64,000 nucleotides of DNA from Lachnospiraceae bacterium. GTDB lineage: Bacteria; Bacillota; Clostridia; Lachnospirales; Lachnospiraceae. Position numbers and translations under genes: made by a program. Positions 29,639 through 39,600 of the stretch are shown one piece after another; positions within the stretch are counted from its first letter, which is position 1, and every line of letters begins with the position of its first letter. The DNA lies in assembly GCA_022799175.1 (NCBI GenBank), contig JAAWNY010000007.1, positions 1-64,000 on the forward strand, given 5' to 3'. Below the pieces are notes generated by a model, which saw only the letters and a list, made by a program, of their open reading frames with translations, did no database searches and was not told the origin of the DNA.

Positions 29639-31294
29639 ATGGTACAAATTACAGTAGAAAACGAAAGACGGGAATATGAGGTGGGAACTCTTTTAAAAGA
29701 TGTGGCGCTAGAGTTTCAACCCCGGTTTGCCAATGACATTTTATTGGCATTTGTTAACGGAAAGCTGCAGGAACTACACAAGGTGGTGCGCAACGGTTCC
29801 GAGGTGCGTTTTCTGACTGCAAAAAACAAACCGGGGATGCAGACTTACCATCGAAGTGTGCTTTTGATGTGTTTGAAGGCATTTCATGAGGTGCTGGGGG
29901 AAGAAAAGCTGAAGAGACTTTCTGTGAATTTTTCCATGGGAAGCGGGTTGTTTTTGGAACCGGTGGGGGATTTTGTATTGGATTCGGCGCTGGTAGCTCA
30001 GGTGAAGGCAAAGATGCAGGAGTATGTGGATGCCAAAATACCAGTGATGAAGCGTAATATCAGTACAGACGAAGCAGTGGAGTTGTTTCATCATTATAAG
30101 ATGTATGATAAGGAACGTTTATTCCATTATCGGCGGGTTTCCCGGGTGAATGTCTATAATCTGGGTGGCTTTGAGGATTATCATTATGGGTATATGGTGC
30201 AGCACACAGGGTATTTGAAATATTTTGATCTGGTGCAATATCAGCAAGGGGTGGTGCTTCTTCTGCCAGATATGTCAGATCCGACGCATGTGCCGCCATT
30301 TGTACCTCAGGAGAAATTGTTCCATGTATTAAAGGAATCCGGAGAGTGGGGAAGAAAACTGCATGTATCCAATGTCGGTGCTCTTAATGAGCGGATAACA
30401 GCAGGCGGAATGAATGATTTGATTTTGATTCAGGAAGCATTGATGGAGAAAAAGATGGGGGATATTGCAGATCAGATTGCGCTGGAACCGGATAAAAAAT
30501 TTGTGATGATTGCCGGGCCTTCTTCTTCTGGAAAAACCACATTTTCGCACCGGCTGTCCATTCAGCTACGGGCAAAGGGATTGGTACCTCATCCCATCGC
30601 AGTGGATAATTATTTTGTAAACCGGGTGAACAGCCCTAGAGATGAACAGGGAAATTATAATTATGAGTCACTGAAATGTATCGATGTAGAACAGTTTAAT
30701 CGCGATATGCAAGATTTGCTGGCTGGAAAGACGGTAGAACTTCCAGAATATAATTTTATCAGTGGGGAGAGAGAATACCGGGGCAACAAGTTAAAGCTTG
30801 GCGCAGAGGACATTTTAGTGATAGAGGGAATTCACTGTCTGAATGAGGAATTATCCTACAGTTTGCCTAAGGAGAATAAATTTAAGATTTATATCAGTGC
30901 TCTGACACAGCTGAATATTGATGAGCATAACCGGATTCCGACGACAGACGGGCGTTTGATTCGTCGAATGATTCGGGATTCTCGGACCCGGGGGGCATCG
31001 GCTCAAGATACGATTCGCCGCTGGCCTTCCGTGCGCCGTGGGGAGGAGGAGAATATTTTCCCATATCAGGAGGAAGCAGATGTGATGTTTAACTCGGCGT
31101 TGGTCTATGAATTTGCAGTGCTTAAGCAATATGCAGAGCCATTGCTGTTTAGTGTGCCGAGAGACAGCGCTGAGTATCTGGAGGCGAAACGACTTTTGAA
31201 ATTCCTGGATTATTTTTTGGGAATCAGCAGTGAGGATATTCCTAAAAATTCAATTTTACGGGAGTTTATTGGAGGAAGCTGTATCAAAGTATGA
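29639..31294 (+). CDS. Nucleoside kinase with N-terminal TGS/threonyl-tRNA-synthetase-like domains
   Basis: A 551-residue protein common in Clostridia. The N-terminus (about residues 1-60) resembles a TGS domain, and the following 180 residues resemble the tRNA synthetase second additional domain. The C-terminal part is a uridine-kinase-like P-loop domain with GPSSSGKTTF beginning at Gly293 and the substrate-region SPRDEQGNYNYES. It probably phosphorylates uridine or another nucleoside. The start follows AAGGAGGAGG. It ends 45 bp before the rnpB start of transcription. Confidence 0.88.
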   Translation: MVQITVENERREYEVGTLLKDVALEFQPRFANDILLAFVNGKLQELHKVVRNGSEVRFLTAKNKPGMQTYHRSVLLMCLKAFHEVLGEEKLKRLSVNFSMGSGLFLEPVGDFVLDSALVAQVKAKMQEYVDAKIPVMKRNISTDEAVELFHHYKMYDKERLFHYRRVSRVNVYNLGGFEDYHYGYMVQHTGYLKYFDLVQYQQGVVLLLPDMSDPTHVPPFVPQEKLFHVLKESGEWGRKLHVSNVGALNERITAGGMNDLILIQEALMEKKMGDIADQIALEPDKKFVMIAGPSSSGKTTFSHRLSIQLRAKGLVPHPIAVDNYFVNRVNSPRDEQGNYNYESLKCIDVEQFNRDMQDLLAGKTVELPEYNFISGEREYRGNKLKLGAEDILVIEGIHCLNEELSYSLPKENKFKIYISALTQLNIDEHNRIPTTDGRLIRRMIRDSRTRGASAQDTIRRWPSVRRGEEENIFPYQEEADVMFNSALVYEFAVLKQYAEPLLFSVPRDSAEYLEAKRLLKFLDYFLGISSEDIPKNSILREFIGGSCIKV

Positions 31295-31297
31295 TGG

Positions 31298-31326
31298 TTG
31301 ACACGATACTTTATTCGAGTTATAGT
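31298..31326 (+). promoter_or_regulatory. Promoter of rnpB
   Basis: TTGACA (31298-31303), a 17-bp spacer and TATAGT (31321-31326), placing the transcription start around 31333, about 13 bases before the first paired base of helix P1. Confidence 0.88.
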
Positions 31327-31345
31327 ATATAGTATAGTTGTTTTG

Positions 31346-31690
31346 CTGAGTAAGACAGATGGCCGCTGCCGCAGTGCCGAAAGGTGGCGGGAGAGGAAAG
31401 TCCGGGCTTCACAGGGCAGGATGCCAGATAACGTCTGGCGGAGGCGACTCCAGGGACAGTGCAACAGAAATATACCGCCGGCAGATGCCGGTAAGGGTGG
31501 AAGGGCAGTGTAAGAGACTACCGCCCGCCTGGTAACAGACGGGGCACATGTAAACCCCATCCGAAGCAAGACCGAACAGAAAGCATAAGGCGGCCCGTCT
31601 GCTTTCGGGTAGGTTGCTTGAGCCGGACGGCGACGTCCGGCCTAGATAGATGGCCATCCACGACATAACCCGGCTTACCGTTTTGCTCAG
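31346..31690 (+). ncRNA. rnpB: RNase P RNA
   Basis: Catalytic RNA of ribonuclease P, which matures tRNA 5' ends. Helix P1 is formed by CTGAGTAAGAC (31346-31356) with GTTTTGCTCAG (31680-31690) through Watson-Crick and G-U pairs. The universally conserved core is clear: AGAGGAAAGTCCGGGCT at 31392-31408 pairs through P4 with GACATAACCCGGCTTAC at 31662-31678, and the AGACCGAACAGAAAGC segment is near 31568. The overall length of 345 nt and the helix arrangement fit an ancestral (A) type RNA. Confidence 0.95.
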
Positions 31691-31701
31691 AGATAATTGG
31701 G

Positions 31702-31797
31702 GGTGTCGCAAAATAAGCCCTCTGTTATTTTTATATCCTGTGTGTGGGCAGCCGGATACGGGATATAGAAATAACCGGGGGCTTATTTTGTGACACC
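31702..31797. repeat. Long palindromic repeat after rnpB (37-bp arms)
   Basis: Arms 31702-31738 and 31761-31797 are inverted repeats with 33 of 37 positions complementary; three of the four differences are G-U compatible, so the RNA stem would have only one true mismatch. The termini GGTGTCGCA / TGTGACACC resemble transposon ends, yet no target duplication is visible. A half copy lies at 17175-17209. It lacks a U-tract, so it may be a mobile palindromic unit that also protects or ends the rnpB transcript. Confidence 0.85.
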
Positions 31798-31839
31798 TTC
31801 TTTGTAAAGGTTCACTATGAGGAAGGGCAAAAGAAATCC

Positions 31840-32838
31840 ATGAAGAGAAACAGAGTCTGTGTGTGGTTTTCCGGATTGGCGCTAGTATTAATATTGAAAA
31901 ACAGGATACCTGGCTATGCGATGGAGGCGCCGGGAGACGGTGAGCCGGGCTGGTATTATAGACAGGAGAACCATCATTGGTACTATTATAATGAAGAGCA
32001 AAAGATACATACTGGTTGGTTGTATTATCATGGAGAGTGGTATTGGTTTAACGATGATGGGTGGATGGCAGATGGAGGGATACGGTCAATTGGCGGGCTT
32101 CCGTATTATTTTTTTATCAATGGCAATATGGCATGGAATCAGTATGTGGGAATGAAATTTTACAACGAAGAAGGGATGTATGAGCCAGAGCATGATGTGA
32201 GAGTGATAGGTAAGAAATCTCCAAGTGGGGAGGACCGGGATCTGTTTTCCGACTATATGTATGAGATTCCAAGAAGCTGGATTGCCCGTTTTATCAGAGA
32301 TGGGTGGCAGATGATGTTTTATAAACAGAAGAAATATTTTGCGGCGCCAGACACCAGTCAGGGGATCTATTATGTCTATCATAATGTGGATACGCACTAC
32401 AAAAAAGTAAAGTTTACGGATGTGAACAGCATCTTGCAGGCATTTGGCGAATATGTGGGTTATGCTTCCGGATGTTTTCAGAAAGAGGATGTCCGGATGG
32501 AAGCTTTGTGGGCACAAGAGCCGGCGATTGCTTCGTTTTTGGGAATACCGGATTACTATCAGAATGATGCGAAATTTTATTTTGGAAAAGTGTTTGCTGC
32601 CTATCTGGATGAACAGGATCGGGAAGTATTGTGGCGTCTTTCCCCGGAGACTTGCAAGATAATGGAAGAGATTCTGCAATTGGAAGAAGATGAAGAGACG
32701 CGGGAGCGCCTAAGAGAGAAGGCGAGGAAAGAACAGGAGAGGGTGGATAAACAAAGGGAGCAAATGGCGGCAGAAGAAGGATTCGGGCCAGGGATTCAAC
32801 GAGAGAATGATACTGGGGAAACGCCAGAAGGCCAGTAA
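31840..32838 (+). CDS. Secreted protein with cell-wall-binding repeats
   Basis: A 332-residue protein that starts with a signal peptide (MKRNRVCVWFSGLALVLIL), cleaved probably after GYA. Residues 30-100 contain about three aromatic Gly/Trp/Tyr repeats (GWYYRQENHHWYYYN, GWLYYHGEWYWFNDDGWM) of the choline/glucan-binding type. A middle region (about 110-270) has no recognised domain, and the C-terminal 60 residues are a charged coiled coil. The start follows GAGGAAGGG; the upstream frame overlaps the palindromic repeat and is rejected. It probably attaches to the wall, with an unknown role. Confidence 0.75.
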   Translation: MKRNRVCVWFSGLALVLILKNRIPGYAMEAPGDGEPGWYYRQENHHWYYYNEEQKIHTGWLYYHGEWYWFNDDGWMADGGIRSIGGLPYYFFINGNMAWNQYVGMKFYNEEGMYEPEHDVRVIGKKSPSGEDRDLFSDYMYEIPRSWIARFIRDGWQMMFYKQKKYFAAPDTSQGIYYVYHNVDTHYKKVKFTDVNSILQAFGEYVGYASGCFQKEDVRMEALWAQEPAIASFLGIPDYYQNDAKFYFGKVFAAYLDEQDREVLWRLSPETCKIMEEILQLEEDEETRERLREKARKEQERVDKQREQMAAEEGFGPGIQRENDTGETPEGQ

Positions 32839-32862
32839 AACAGATAAGGAAGGAGGAATACT

Positions 32863-33555
32863 ATGGAATACATATATGGAATAGAAAAATGGATGATTTC
32901 ATCGGAATTGTTGACACAGATGGAGTATCTGTTTCGAACTTTGCTGGCATTGTTCTTTGGCTTTTGGATTGGTTTTGAGCGAAGAAAGAACACGAAGTCT
33001 GTAGCTACCCGTACCTTGTCAGTGGTTGCTTTTGGGGCGGCGTTATTTATGGTGATTTCCAAGTATGGTTTTTTTGATGTACCAGATTATGATGCGGCAA
33101 GAATTGCCGCCCAGGTAATAGGCGGCATCGGTTTTCTGGGAGCCGGCGTTATCTTTGTAAAAAATAATCTGGTGAATGGTTTGACCAGTGCAGCAATTAT
33201 CTGGGTGACAGCAGGCATGGGACTGGCATTAGGAGCCGGGATGTATCTGATGGGTATCGGAGCCGCATTTATTATTCTTTTTCTACAATATGTATTTCAA
33301 CATGTTGCTTATTTTACCCAGGAGTCGTATAATGGATGTGTTCGTATGACAATTGTCCAAAAACCAGGAGCAGTGCAGGAAATTGAGGCATTTCTGCTTT
33401 CACAAAAGATAGAGGTGGGTGGTGCTAAGGTGCATAAGAAAAAAAAGGCAGAAATTGCTCTGGAGTTTGATGTTATTTATCCTGTTGGTTTTAACAAAGC
33501 ACATTTGCTTTCTGCTCTGGCGGAAAGGGAAGATGTGCTGACAGTCAGTGAGTGA
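32863..33555 (+). CDS. MgtC/SapB family membrane protein
   Basis: A 230-residue protein with four to five N-terminal transmembrane helices carrying the MgtC signature: LLALFFGFWIGFERR, TRTLSVVAFGAALFMV, and AAQVIGGIGFLGAGVIF. The C-terminal 80 residues resemble the ACT-like domain of the family. Homologues modulate membrane potential, magnesium and phosphate homeostasis; in this bacterium the role is not known. AAGGAGGAA precedes the ATG. Confidence 0.93.
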   Translation: MEYIYGIEKWMISSELLTQMEYLFRTLLALFFGFWIGFERRKNTKSVATRTLSVVAFGAALFMVISKYGFFDVPDYDAARIAAQVIGGIGFLGAGVIFVKNNLVNGLTSAAIIWVTAGMGLALGAGMYLMGIGAAFIILFLQYVFQHVAYFTQESYNGCVRMTIVQKPGAVQEIEAFLLSQKIEVGGAKVHKKKKAEIALEFDVIYPVGFNKAHLLSALAEREDVLTVSE

Positions 33556-33706
33556 GGGTCATGATGAAAGAGATGGGACTGTTATCGGTGAATGTTTCCC
33601 AAACGGGATAAGTATGGACGGTTTTTGTGGAAAATGGCAGGTATGATCTCATTTTCTCAGAACAGGGGAATTTCGGAGAGAAGATTGGGACAAGAGAGGA
33701 GGATGC

Positions 33707-34510
33707 ATGGAGAAAGAGCAGATACTTCAGGAGACAGAGCTTTTCGTGTTGGATATGGACGGAACGTTCTACTTGGGAGATCAGATTTTAGAGGGGGCTT
33801 TGGAGTTTTTGAGGCAGGTAGAGCGATTGGGAAAGAAGTTTGTGTTTTTTACAAACAATTCTTCTCGATCGCCGAAGGAGTACATAGAAAAGCTGGCAAA
33901 GATGGATTGCCAGATTACACGGCAACAGATTATGACTTCGGGCGATGTGATGGTACAGTATTTAAAGGGTATTTACCCGGGGAAATCCATCTATCTTTTA
34001 GGAACACCGGCTTTGGAGGAAAATTTCCGGGAGAACGGGATTTATCTGACCACAGAGGTACCAGATGCGGTAGTGGTGGGGTTTGATATGACCCTGACCT
34101 ATGAAAAGCTGGAGCGAGCATGTACCTATATTCGCGATGGCGCTGATTTTTTGGCAACGCACCCGGACATCAATTGTCCGACGGCAGAAGGGTTTATTCC
34201 CGATTGCGGAGCCATGTGTGCGGCGATTGCTCTGTCCACGGGAAAAGAACCCCGGTATGTGGGGAAGCCTTTTGCTGAGACCGTGGATATGGTGTTGGAG
34301 CTCACAGGGATACAGCGGGAGCGGGTGACTTTTGTGGGCGATCGTCTGTATACGGATGTAAAGACCGGAGTGAATAACGGGGCCCGGGGGATTTTAGTGC
34401 TTTCCGGGGAAGCAACGATGGCGGATCTTGCAGAATCAGACGTGAAACCAGATGCCGTGTTTGCAGGACTGGGAGAAATGGGTGAATTTTTGCAAAAAAT
34501 GAAGAATTAA
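33707..34510 (+). CDS. HAD-IIA phosphatase (NagD/AraL-like)
   Basis: A 267-residue HAD superfamily hydrolase with a type IIA (C2) cap. Motif I is LFVLDMDGTFYLG with nucleophile Asp16 and general acid Asp18; motif II is FFTNNSSRSP; motif III Lys is in YVGKPF; motif IV is FVGDRLYTDVKTG. Family members dephosphorylate sugar phosphates or nucleotides, with substrate set by the cap. GAGAGGAGG lies before the ATG. The 150 bp before it contain no gene. Confidence 0.92.
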   Translation: MEKEQILQETELFVLDMDGTFYLGDQILEGALEFLRQVERLGKKFVFFTNNSSRSPKEYIEKLAKMDCQITRQQIMTSGDVMVQYLKGIYPGKSIYLLGTPALEENFRENGIYLTTEVPDAVVVGFDMTLTYEKLERACTYIRDGADFLATHPDINCPTAEGFIPDCGAMCAAIALSTGKEPRYVGKPFAETVDMVLELTGIQRERVTFVGDRLYTDVKTGVNNGARGILVLSGEATMADLAESDVKPDAVFAGLGEMGEFLQKMKN

Positions 34511-34605
34511 AAATCCTTTTTGTTTGCTAAAAAAGAAGAACAAAGGGAAGAAAATGGCCGAGCGCCATAGTGTAAGGCAAAAGGATTTATAGGAGGAAAG
34601 CAATT

Positions 34606-35211
34606 ATGATTGAGAAGATGGCGGAGATGGTCGGGGTTAGTCCTCAGGTATTTATTATTACCATCGTTATTTTTGTAGTTTTGTTTATTATCCTTTACAT
34701 CAAGATAAGTATGGATGAAAAAAAGGGTGTGAACAGTGAGGAAAAGGCGGAAATCCGTAAGATTATCAGCAATCTGGTGCCAGACGGATCCCAGTATACG
34801 GCAGCATATGCCCATAGCAAGGAAGTATATGGCGGTGCTCGTATGAGGCGGGAGGTCTATCATTATTATGCTGTGGGCTTTCGGGCCGATCAGCCCAATC
34901 ACTTATGGGTGGTTCCGATCGGAGTGGAGCACGGAAAGATTGTCTACACAGAACCGATCAAGGCCAGTTCCGAAAATCTCAATTATGTAGGTGGCAATGC
35001 CTATCAGCTACAATTAAATTTCCCAGGCGGGAAGAAAAACGTCTATCTGATTACGGTGAGCGCCAGCAATACCAAGTCAGGCAAGGAATGTCAAGTGAAT
35101 ATCCAGCAAAAAGAAGAGGCGGCGGCTTTTGAAAAATTTGCGAAAGATTTTCAGGAGTGTGTCAATCGTGAGCGAGGCGTGGACAAAAAGGGTCGTGTGG
35201 TAAAGTCATAA
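34606..35211 (+). CDS. Single-helix membrane protein, unrecognised
   Basis: A 201-residue protein with one strong N-terminal transmembrane helix (about residues 16-34, FIITIVIFVVLFIILYI), followed by a soluble domain with beta-rich character (VYHYYAVGFRADQPNHLWVVPIG). AGGAGGAAA precedes the start. It lies 27 bp upstream of another unknown membrane protein, so the two probably form an operon. I do not recognise the family. Confidence 0.75.
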   Translation: MIEKMAEMVGVSPQVFIITIVIFVVLFIILYIKISMDEKKGVNSEEKAEIRKIISNLVPDGSQYTAAYAHSKEVYGGARMRREVYHYYAVGFRADQPNHLWVVPIGVEHGKIVYTEPIKASSENLNYVGGNAYQLQLNFPGGKKNVYLITVSASNTKSGKECQVNIQQKEEAAAFEKFAKDFQECVNRERGVDKKGRVVKS

Positions 35212-35238
35212 AAAGATTTTTAGCATGAGGAGAAAATA

Positions 35239-35916
35239 GTGAAAATCGGAAATTTAATTAGAAGTTTTAATACGGCAGTGCTGATGCTAATCTTTTTTGG
35301 CGGAATGACATTGTACATGTCGATACCGGATCTGATAATATCTTTTAAGCCGGTGGTCAGTTTTGAGGAACTTTTGGAGGAAGATGGCGCCCAGCTGAAG
35401 GCAGGAGGCCATGTAGCCGGTAATGTAGTGTATGTTCTGGATTATTTTGCATCGGAGAGCAGTTATACAAAGCGTAGCGATGGTTCTCGCAGTGGTAGCC
35501 GCAAATCGGGAAATTATTATCTGGTACCTTCTTCGAATGGCTATTTTGCCTTGAAAAGTCGTCAGGCGGATGTGGAAACATTGAATCAGCTTTCGGAAGA
35601 GACGTTTACCTATCTGACTTCAGGAACGGAGCCCTCAACGGAATTTTTTATGGAGGGGAAGGTAGAGCTTCTGGAGGGGAATCTGGTGAAGTATTATCAG
35701 GAGTATCTCGAGGAGCTGGGATATACAACAGAAGAGATTGCAGAGTTGGGAGAACCATTGGTGGTCCGTTTTGTCAGTTTTACAGCCGTAAGAGTGATGT
35801 CAGGGATCGGATTGGTGTTATTGATATTAGGCCTGCTGCTGCTTCGCATAAATTATCGGCGGGAAGAGAGAGGAACAGGATTGCCCAAAGCGGAGGATTT
35901 GCCGGAAGTGCCATGA
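35239..35916 (+). CDS. Two-helix membrane protein, unrecognised
   Basis: A 225-residue protein starting at GTG after GAGGAGA. Hydrophobic helices lie near residues 13-30 and 184-203, with an extracytoplasmic domain in between that contains a Ser/Arg-rich patch (KRSDGSRSGSRKSG). The topology, two helices bracketing a soluble domain, suggests a membrane-anchored sensor or assembly factor, which is speculation. It is paired with the upstream single-helix protein gene. Confidence 0.72.
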   Translation: MKIGNLIRSFNTAVLMLIFFGGMTLYMSIPDLIISFKPVVSFEELLEEDGAQLKAGGHVAGNVVYVLDYFASESSYTKRSDGSRSGSRKSGNYYLVPSSNGYFALKSRQADVETLNQLSEETFTYLTSGTEPSTEFFMEGKVELLEGNLVKYYQEYLEELGYTTEEIAELGEPLVVRFVSFTAVRVMSGIGLVLLILGLLLLRINYRREERGTGLPKAEDLPEVP

Positions 35917-36049
35917 AGAAATCTCTGTCAGAACGTCTATTTCTGTTTTCAGAAAAGAAGACATCCGTCCGATATGGCAGATGGCTGTCATAAAAGAGTA
36001 GATTAAATATGGAAAATGATCGAATTGCCAATAGTGTTACCATCACTGT

Positions 36050-36250
36050 CAGAACAGACTGGAGCATACGGTGAATAACTTGAAGGTTACTTCTGAGAAT
36101 ATTACTTCTGCAGAAAGCCGGATTCGTGATACGGATATGGCGGATGAGATTACGGCTTTCACGAAAAACAATATTCTTTTGCAGGCTTCTCAGTCCATGT
36201 TGGCCCAGTCGAATTCTGTGCCTCAGAGTATCTTAAGTCTGTTGCAGTAA
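36050..36250 (+). pseudogene. Flagellin C-terminal (D0) remnant
   Basis: Reading from 36050, the frame gives QNRLEHTVNNLKVTSEN, then AESRIRDTDMADEI, FTKNNILLQASQSMLAQ and PQSILSLLQ before the stop. This is the D0/D1 C-terminal end of bacterial flagellin, about 66 residues. The rest is missing: the frame is closed by a stop a few codons upstream of QNRL, and no start codon with a ribosome binding site is present, apart from a GTG at 36071. A terminator follows, as in an intact gene. The 5' part has been lost or was never included. Confidence 0.88.
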
Positions 36251-36292
36251 CAGGTGGTAGATGTGTTTGATTTTATAAAGTAGAATTAAAAA

Positions 36293-36336
36293 TTCCTGGT
36301 AGGATACATGTTTTTTGTGTCCTGCCGGGATTTTTG
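36293..36336 (+). terminator. Intrinsic terminator after the flagellin remnant
   Basis: TTCCTGGTAGGATACA pairs with TGTGTCCTGCCGGGA, followed by TTTTTGATTTTT. Confidence 0.8.
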
Positions 36337-36623
36337 ATTTTTAGGGTACGTCCCATAAAACGGAAAGAGAGTGATATTTGCTAGTTCAGAAAAATATGAT
36401 AAGGGGAAGTTTGGGGCAGTGCATGAGAGTATCAGCAGGATAATATATTAATAATACAAATAAAAATGATTAGATATATTAATTTTATTTATAAATTACT
36501 TTATGTTATGATACGAGTAAGTAAACTAAGAGGAATATTTTGAGAGTAAAAAGGAAAGCGGGCAAGATCCGCATTCTCTGGTAATTAGTGGGAGAGTCAA
36601 GGAATTCGGAAGGAGGATTTGCT
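36337..36623 (+). promoter_or_regulatory. AT-rich leader upstream of purL
   Basis: No gene was seen. TATGAT at 36507-36512 is a possible -10 element in a very AT-rich stretch, with only a weak -35 (TTTATT) 17 bp upstream. A small GCGG / CCGC hairpin lies near 36560. No purine riboswitch aptamer could be recognised. Confidence 0.35.
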
Positions 36624-39600
36624 ATGAGCGTAAGACGGGTGTTTGTGGAGAAGAAGCCGCAGTTTGCTGTGAAGGCGAGAGAATTAAAGGAAGAGATTGG
36701 AAGCTATCTGAATATTGACACGGTGAGTAACGTGCGGGTGCTGATTCGGTATGATGTGGAGAATCTGTCAGATGAGGTATATCGACAGGCATTGGCGACA
36801 GTATTTTCGGAGCCGCCGGTGGATTTGGTGTATGAGGAGGAGTTTTTAGCAGAAGCCGGGGACACGGTATTTTCGGTGGAATATTTGCCGGGGCAGTTTG
36901 ATCAGCGGGCAGATTCGGCGGAACAGTGCGTCAAGCTTTTGAAGGAAGACGAGGAGCCAGTGATCCGGACAGCTACCACTTATGTACTGACGGGGGAGCT
37001 GACTGAAGAACAAAAGGCGGCAGTGAAAGCATTTTGCATCAATCCAGTGGATTCGCGGGAGGCGGACGAGAAGAAGCCGCAGACATTAATAACTGTGTTT
37101 GACACACCAGCAGATGTGGCAAGCTTTGAGGGTTTTCGCGATTTGGCGGAACAGGAGTTAAAAGCGCTTTATGATTCTTTGAATCTGGCGATGACGTTTA
37201 AGGATTTTCAACACATTCAGAAATATTATCGGGAGGAGGAGCATCGGGAGCCAACCGTGACAGAGGTGCGGGTACTGGATACCTACTGGTCGGATCATTG
37301 CCGTCATACGACGTTTTCCACAGAATTGAAAGATGTGACGATTATGGAGGGGGATTATCAGGAACCGCTCCGTGGAGCTTATGAGCAGTATTTAGCAGAC
37401 CGGGAAGCGCTTTATCGGGGACGGGATGATAAGTTTGTATGTCTGATGGATCTGGCATTGCTGGCGATGAAGAAGCTGCGGGCCGAGGGAAAGCTGGAGG
37501 ATTTGGAGGAATCCGAGGAGATCAATGCCTGCAGCATTGTGGTGCCGGTTACCATTGACGGGGTGACGGAGGAGTGGCTAGTTAATTTTAAGAATGAAAC
37601 CCACAACCATCCGACGGAGATCGAACCGTTTGGCGGTGCGGCGACTTGTTTGGGCGGCGCTATTCGGGATCCGCTTTCCGGGCGTACTTATGTCTATCAG
37701 GCGATGCGAGTGACAGGAGCGGCAGATCCGACGGCTTCTTTGGACGAGACGATGAAGGGCAAACTGCCGCAGAAAAAACTGGTCAATGGCGCGGCTTTGG
37801 GGTATAGTTCCTATGGCAATCAGATCGGATTATCTACCGGTTATGTGAAAGAAATCTATCATCCGAATTATGCGGCAAAGCGGATGGAGATCGGTGCGGT
37901 TATGGGAGCGGCTCCCAGAAAATATGTGAAACGACTGACGTCGGATCCGGGGGATATCATCGTACTTTTGGGTGGCCGGACCGGACGCGACGGCATCGGT
38001 GGTGCCACGGGTTCTTCTAAGGTACATACAGAGGCTTCTATTGAAGTTTGTGGTGCGGAGGTACAGAAGGGAAATGCGCCAACAGAGAGAAAAATTCAGC
38101 GATTGTTCCGCAGACCAGAGGTCAGCAGCATAATTAAAAAGTGCAATGACTTTGGCGCCGGAGGGGTGTCGGTAGCGATCGGCGAGCTGGCAGCAGGATT
38201 GACCATTGATCTGGATAAAGTTCCCAAAAAATATGCGGGGTTAGACGGCACAGAGATCGCTATTTCTGAGTCGCAGGAGCGGATGGCCGTGGTGCTTCGC
38301 CCGCAGGATGTGGAACAGTTTTTGGTCTATGCCGGGGAGGAAAACTTAGAGGCAGTGCCGGTGGCTGTGGTGACTGGGGAGCCGAGGTTAGTAATGAACT
38401 GGCGGGGCAAGACGATCGTAGACATCAGCCGGGCGTTTTTGGACACAAATGGCGCTCACCAGGAGGCGGAGGTTGTGCTGGAGGTTCCGTCGAAGGAAGA
38501 CAGTTTGTTTGTGAAAAAGGATGTGCCAGATGTACGTGAGGCGTGGCTTAAGGTGCTGGCAGATCTCAATGTCTGTTCCCAGAAAGGGCTGGTGGAAATG
38601 TTTGATGGTTCTATCGGCGCAGGATCGGTATTGATGCCTTATGGGGGAAAATATCAGCTGACTGAGACGCAGACGATGGTGGCGAAGCTACCAGTGCTTT
38701 CTGGGAGCACGGATACTGTGACAATGATGAGTTATGGCTTTGATCCGTATCTGTCGAGCTGGAGTCCTTATCATGGAGCGGTCTATGCCGTGGTGGCTTC
38801 GGTGGCGAAAATAGTCGCGGCAGGCGGCGATTTTAGAAAGATTCGTTTTACGTTCCAGGAGTATTTCAAGCGGATGACGGATGACGCAAAGCGCTGGGGG
38901 GTTCCGTTTGCCGCATTGCTTGGCGCTTATCAGGCGCAGCTGGGCTTTGGATTGCCTTCTATCGGCGGCAAGGACAGTATGTCAGGTACCTTCAATGATG
39001 AGCAACATGGAGAGATCCATGTGCCGCCGACTCTGGTTTCTTTTGCGGTAGATGTGGCCAGCCACAAAGATATCATCACGCCAGAGTTTAAAAAGGTGGG
39101 CAGTAAGATTGTAGTATTCCGGGCAGAACGAGATGCGTATGATCTGCCGGTTTACGGGCAATTGATGGAGGGCTATGAGAAGTTGTTGACAGATATCCGC
39201 GCTGGACGCGTCTTGTCGGCATATGCCGTGGAAGGACATGGACTGGCAGAAGCAGTCAGCAAGATGGCCTTTGGCAATCAATTAGGAGTAAAGATTGAGC
39301 ACAACGTAGATGCGAGAGATTTCTTTGGCGCCGCTTGGGGAGATATCGTCTGCGAGGTGGCAGACGGGAAGGTTGGCGAGCTGGCAATGACTTATACGCT
39401 GATTGGCGAGGTGACAGATCGGGCGTCGCTGGAATACGGGCCGGTGAGCATCTCCCTTGAGGAAGCGTTGAAGAGCTGGACAGGTACCTTGGAAAAGGTA
39501 TTCCCCACCCAGTCGGGTGTGGAGCAGAGTCCGGTGACCAATGAAGTTTACCGGGTAGATTCGGTATATATTTGCAATCATAAGCTGGCGCAGCCCACGG

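Noticed and set aside
31409-31711. Open frames on either strand across rnpB
   Set aside because: They cover the structured RNase P RNA and have no ribosome binding sites.
36337-36623. Possible purine riboswitch upstream of purL
   Set aside because: No conserved aptamer loops or a terminator switch could be recognised; only AT-rich sequence and a small hairpin.
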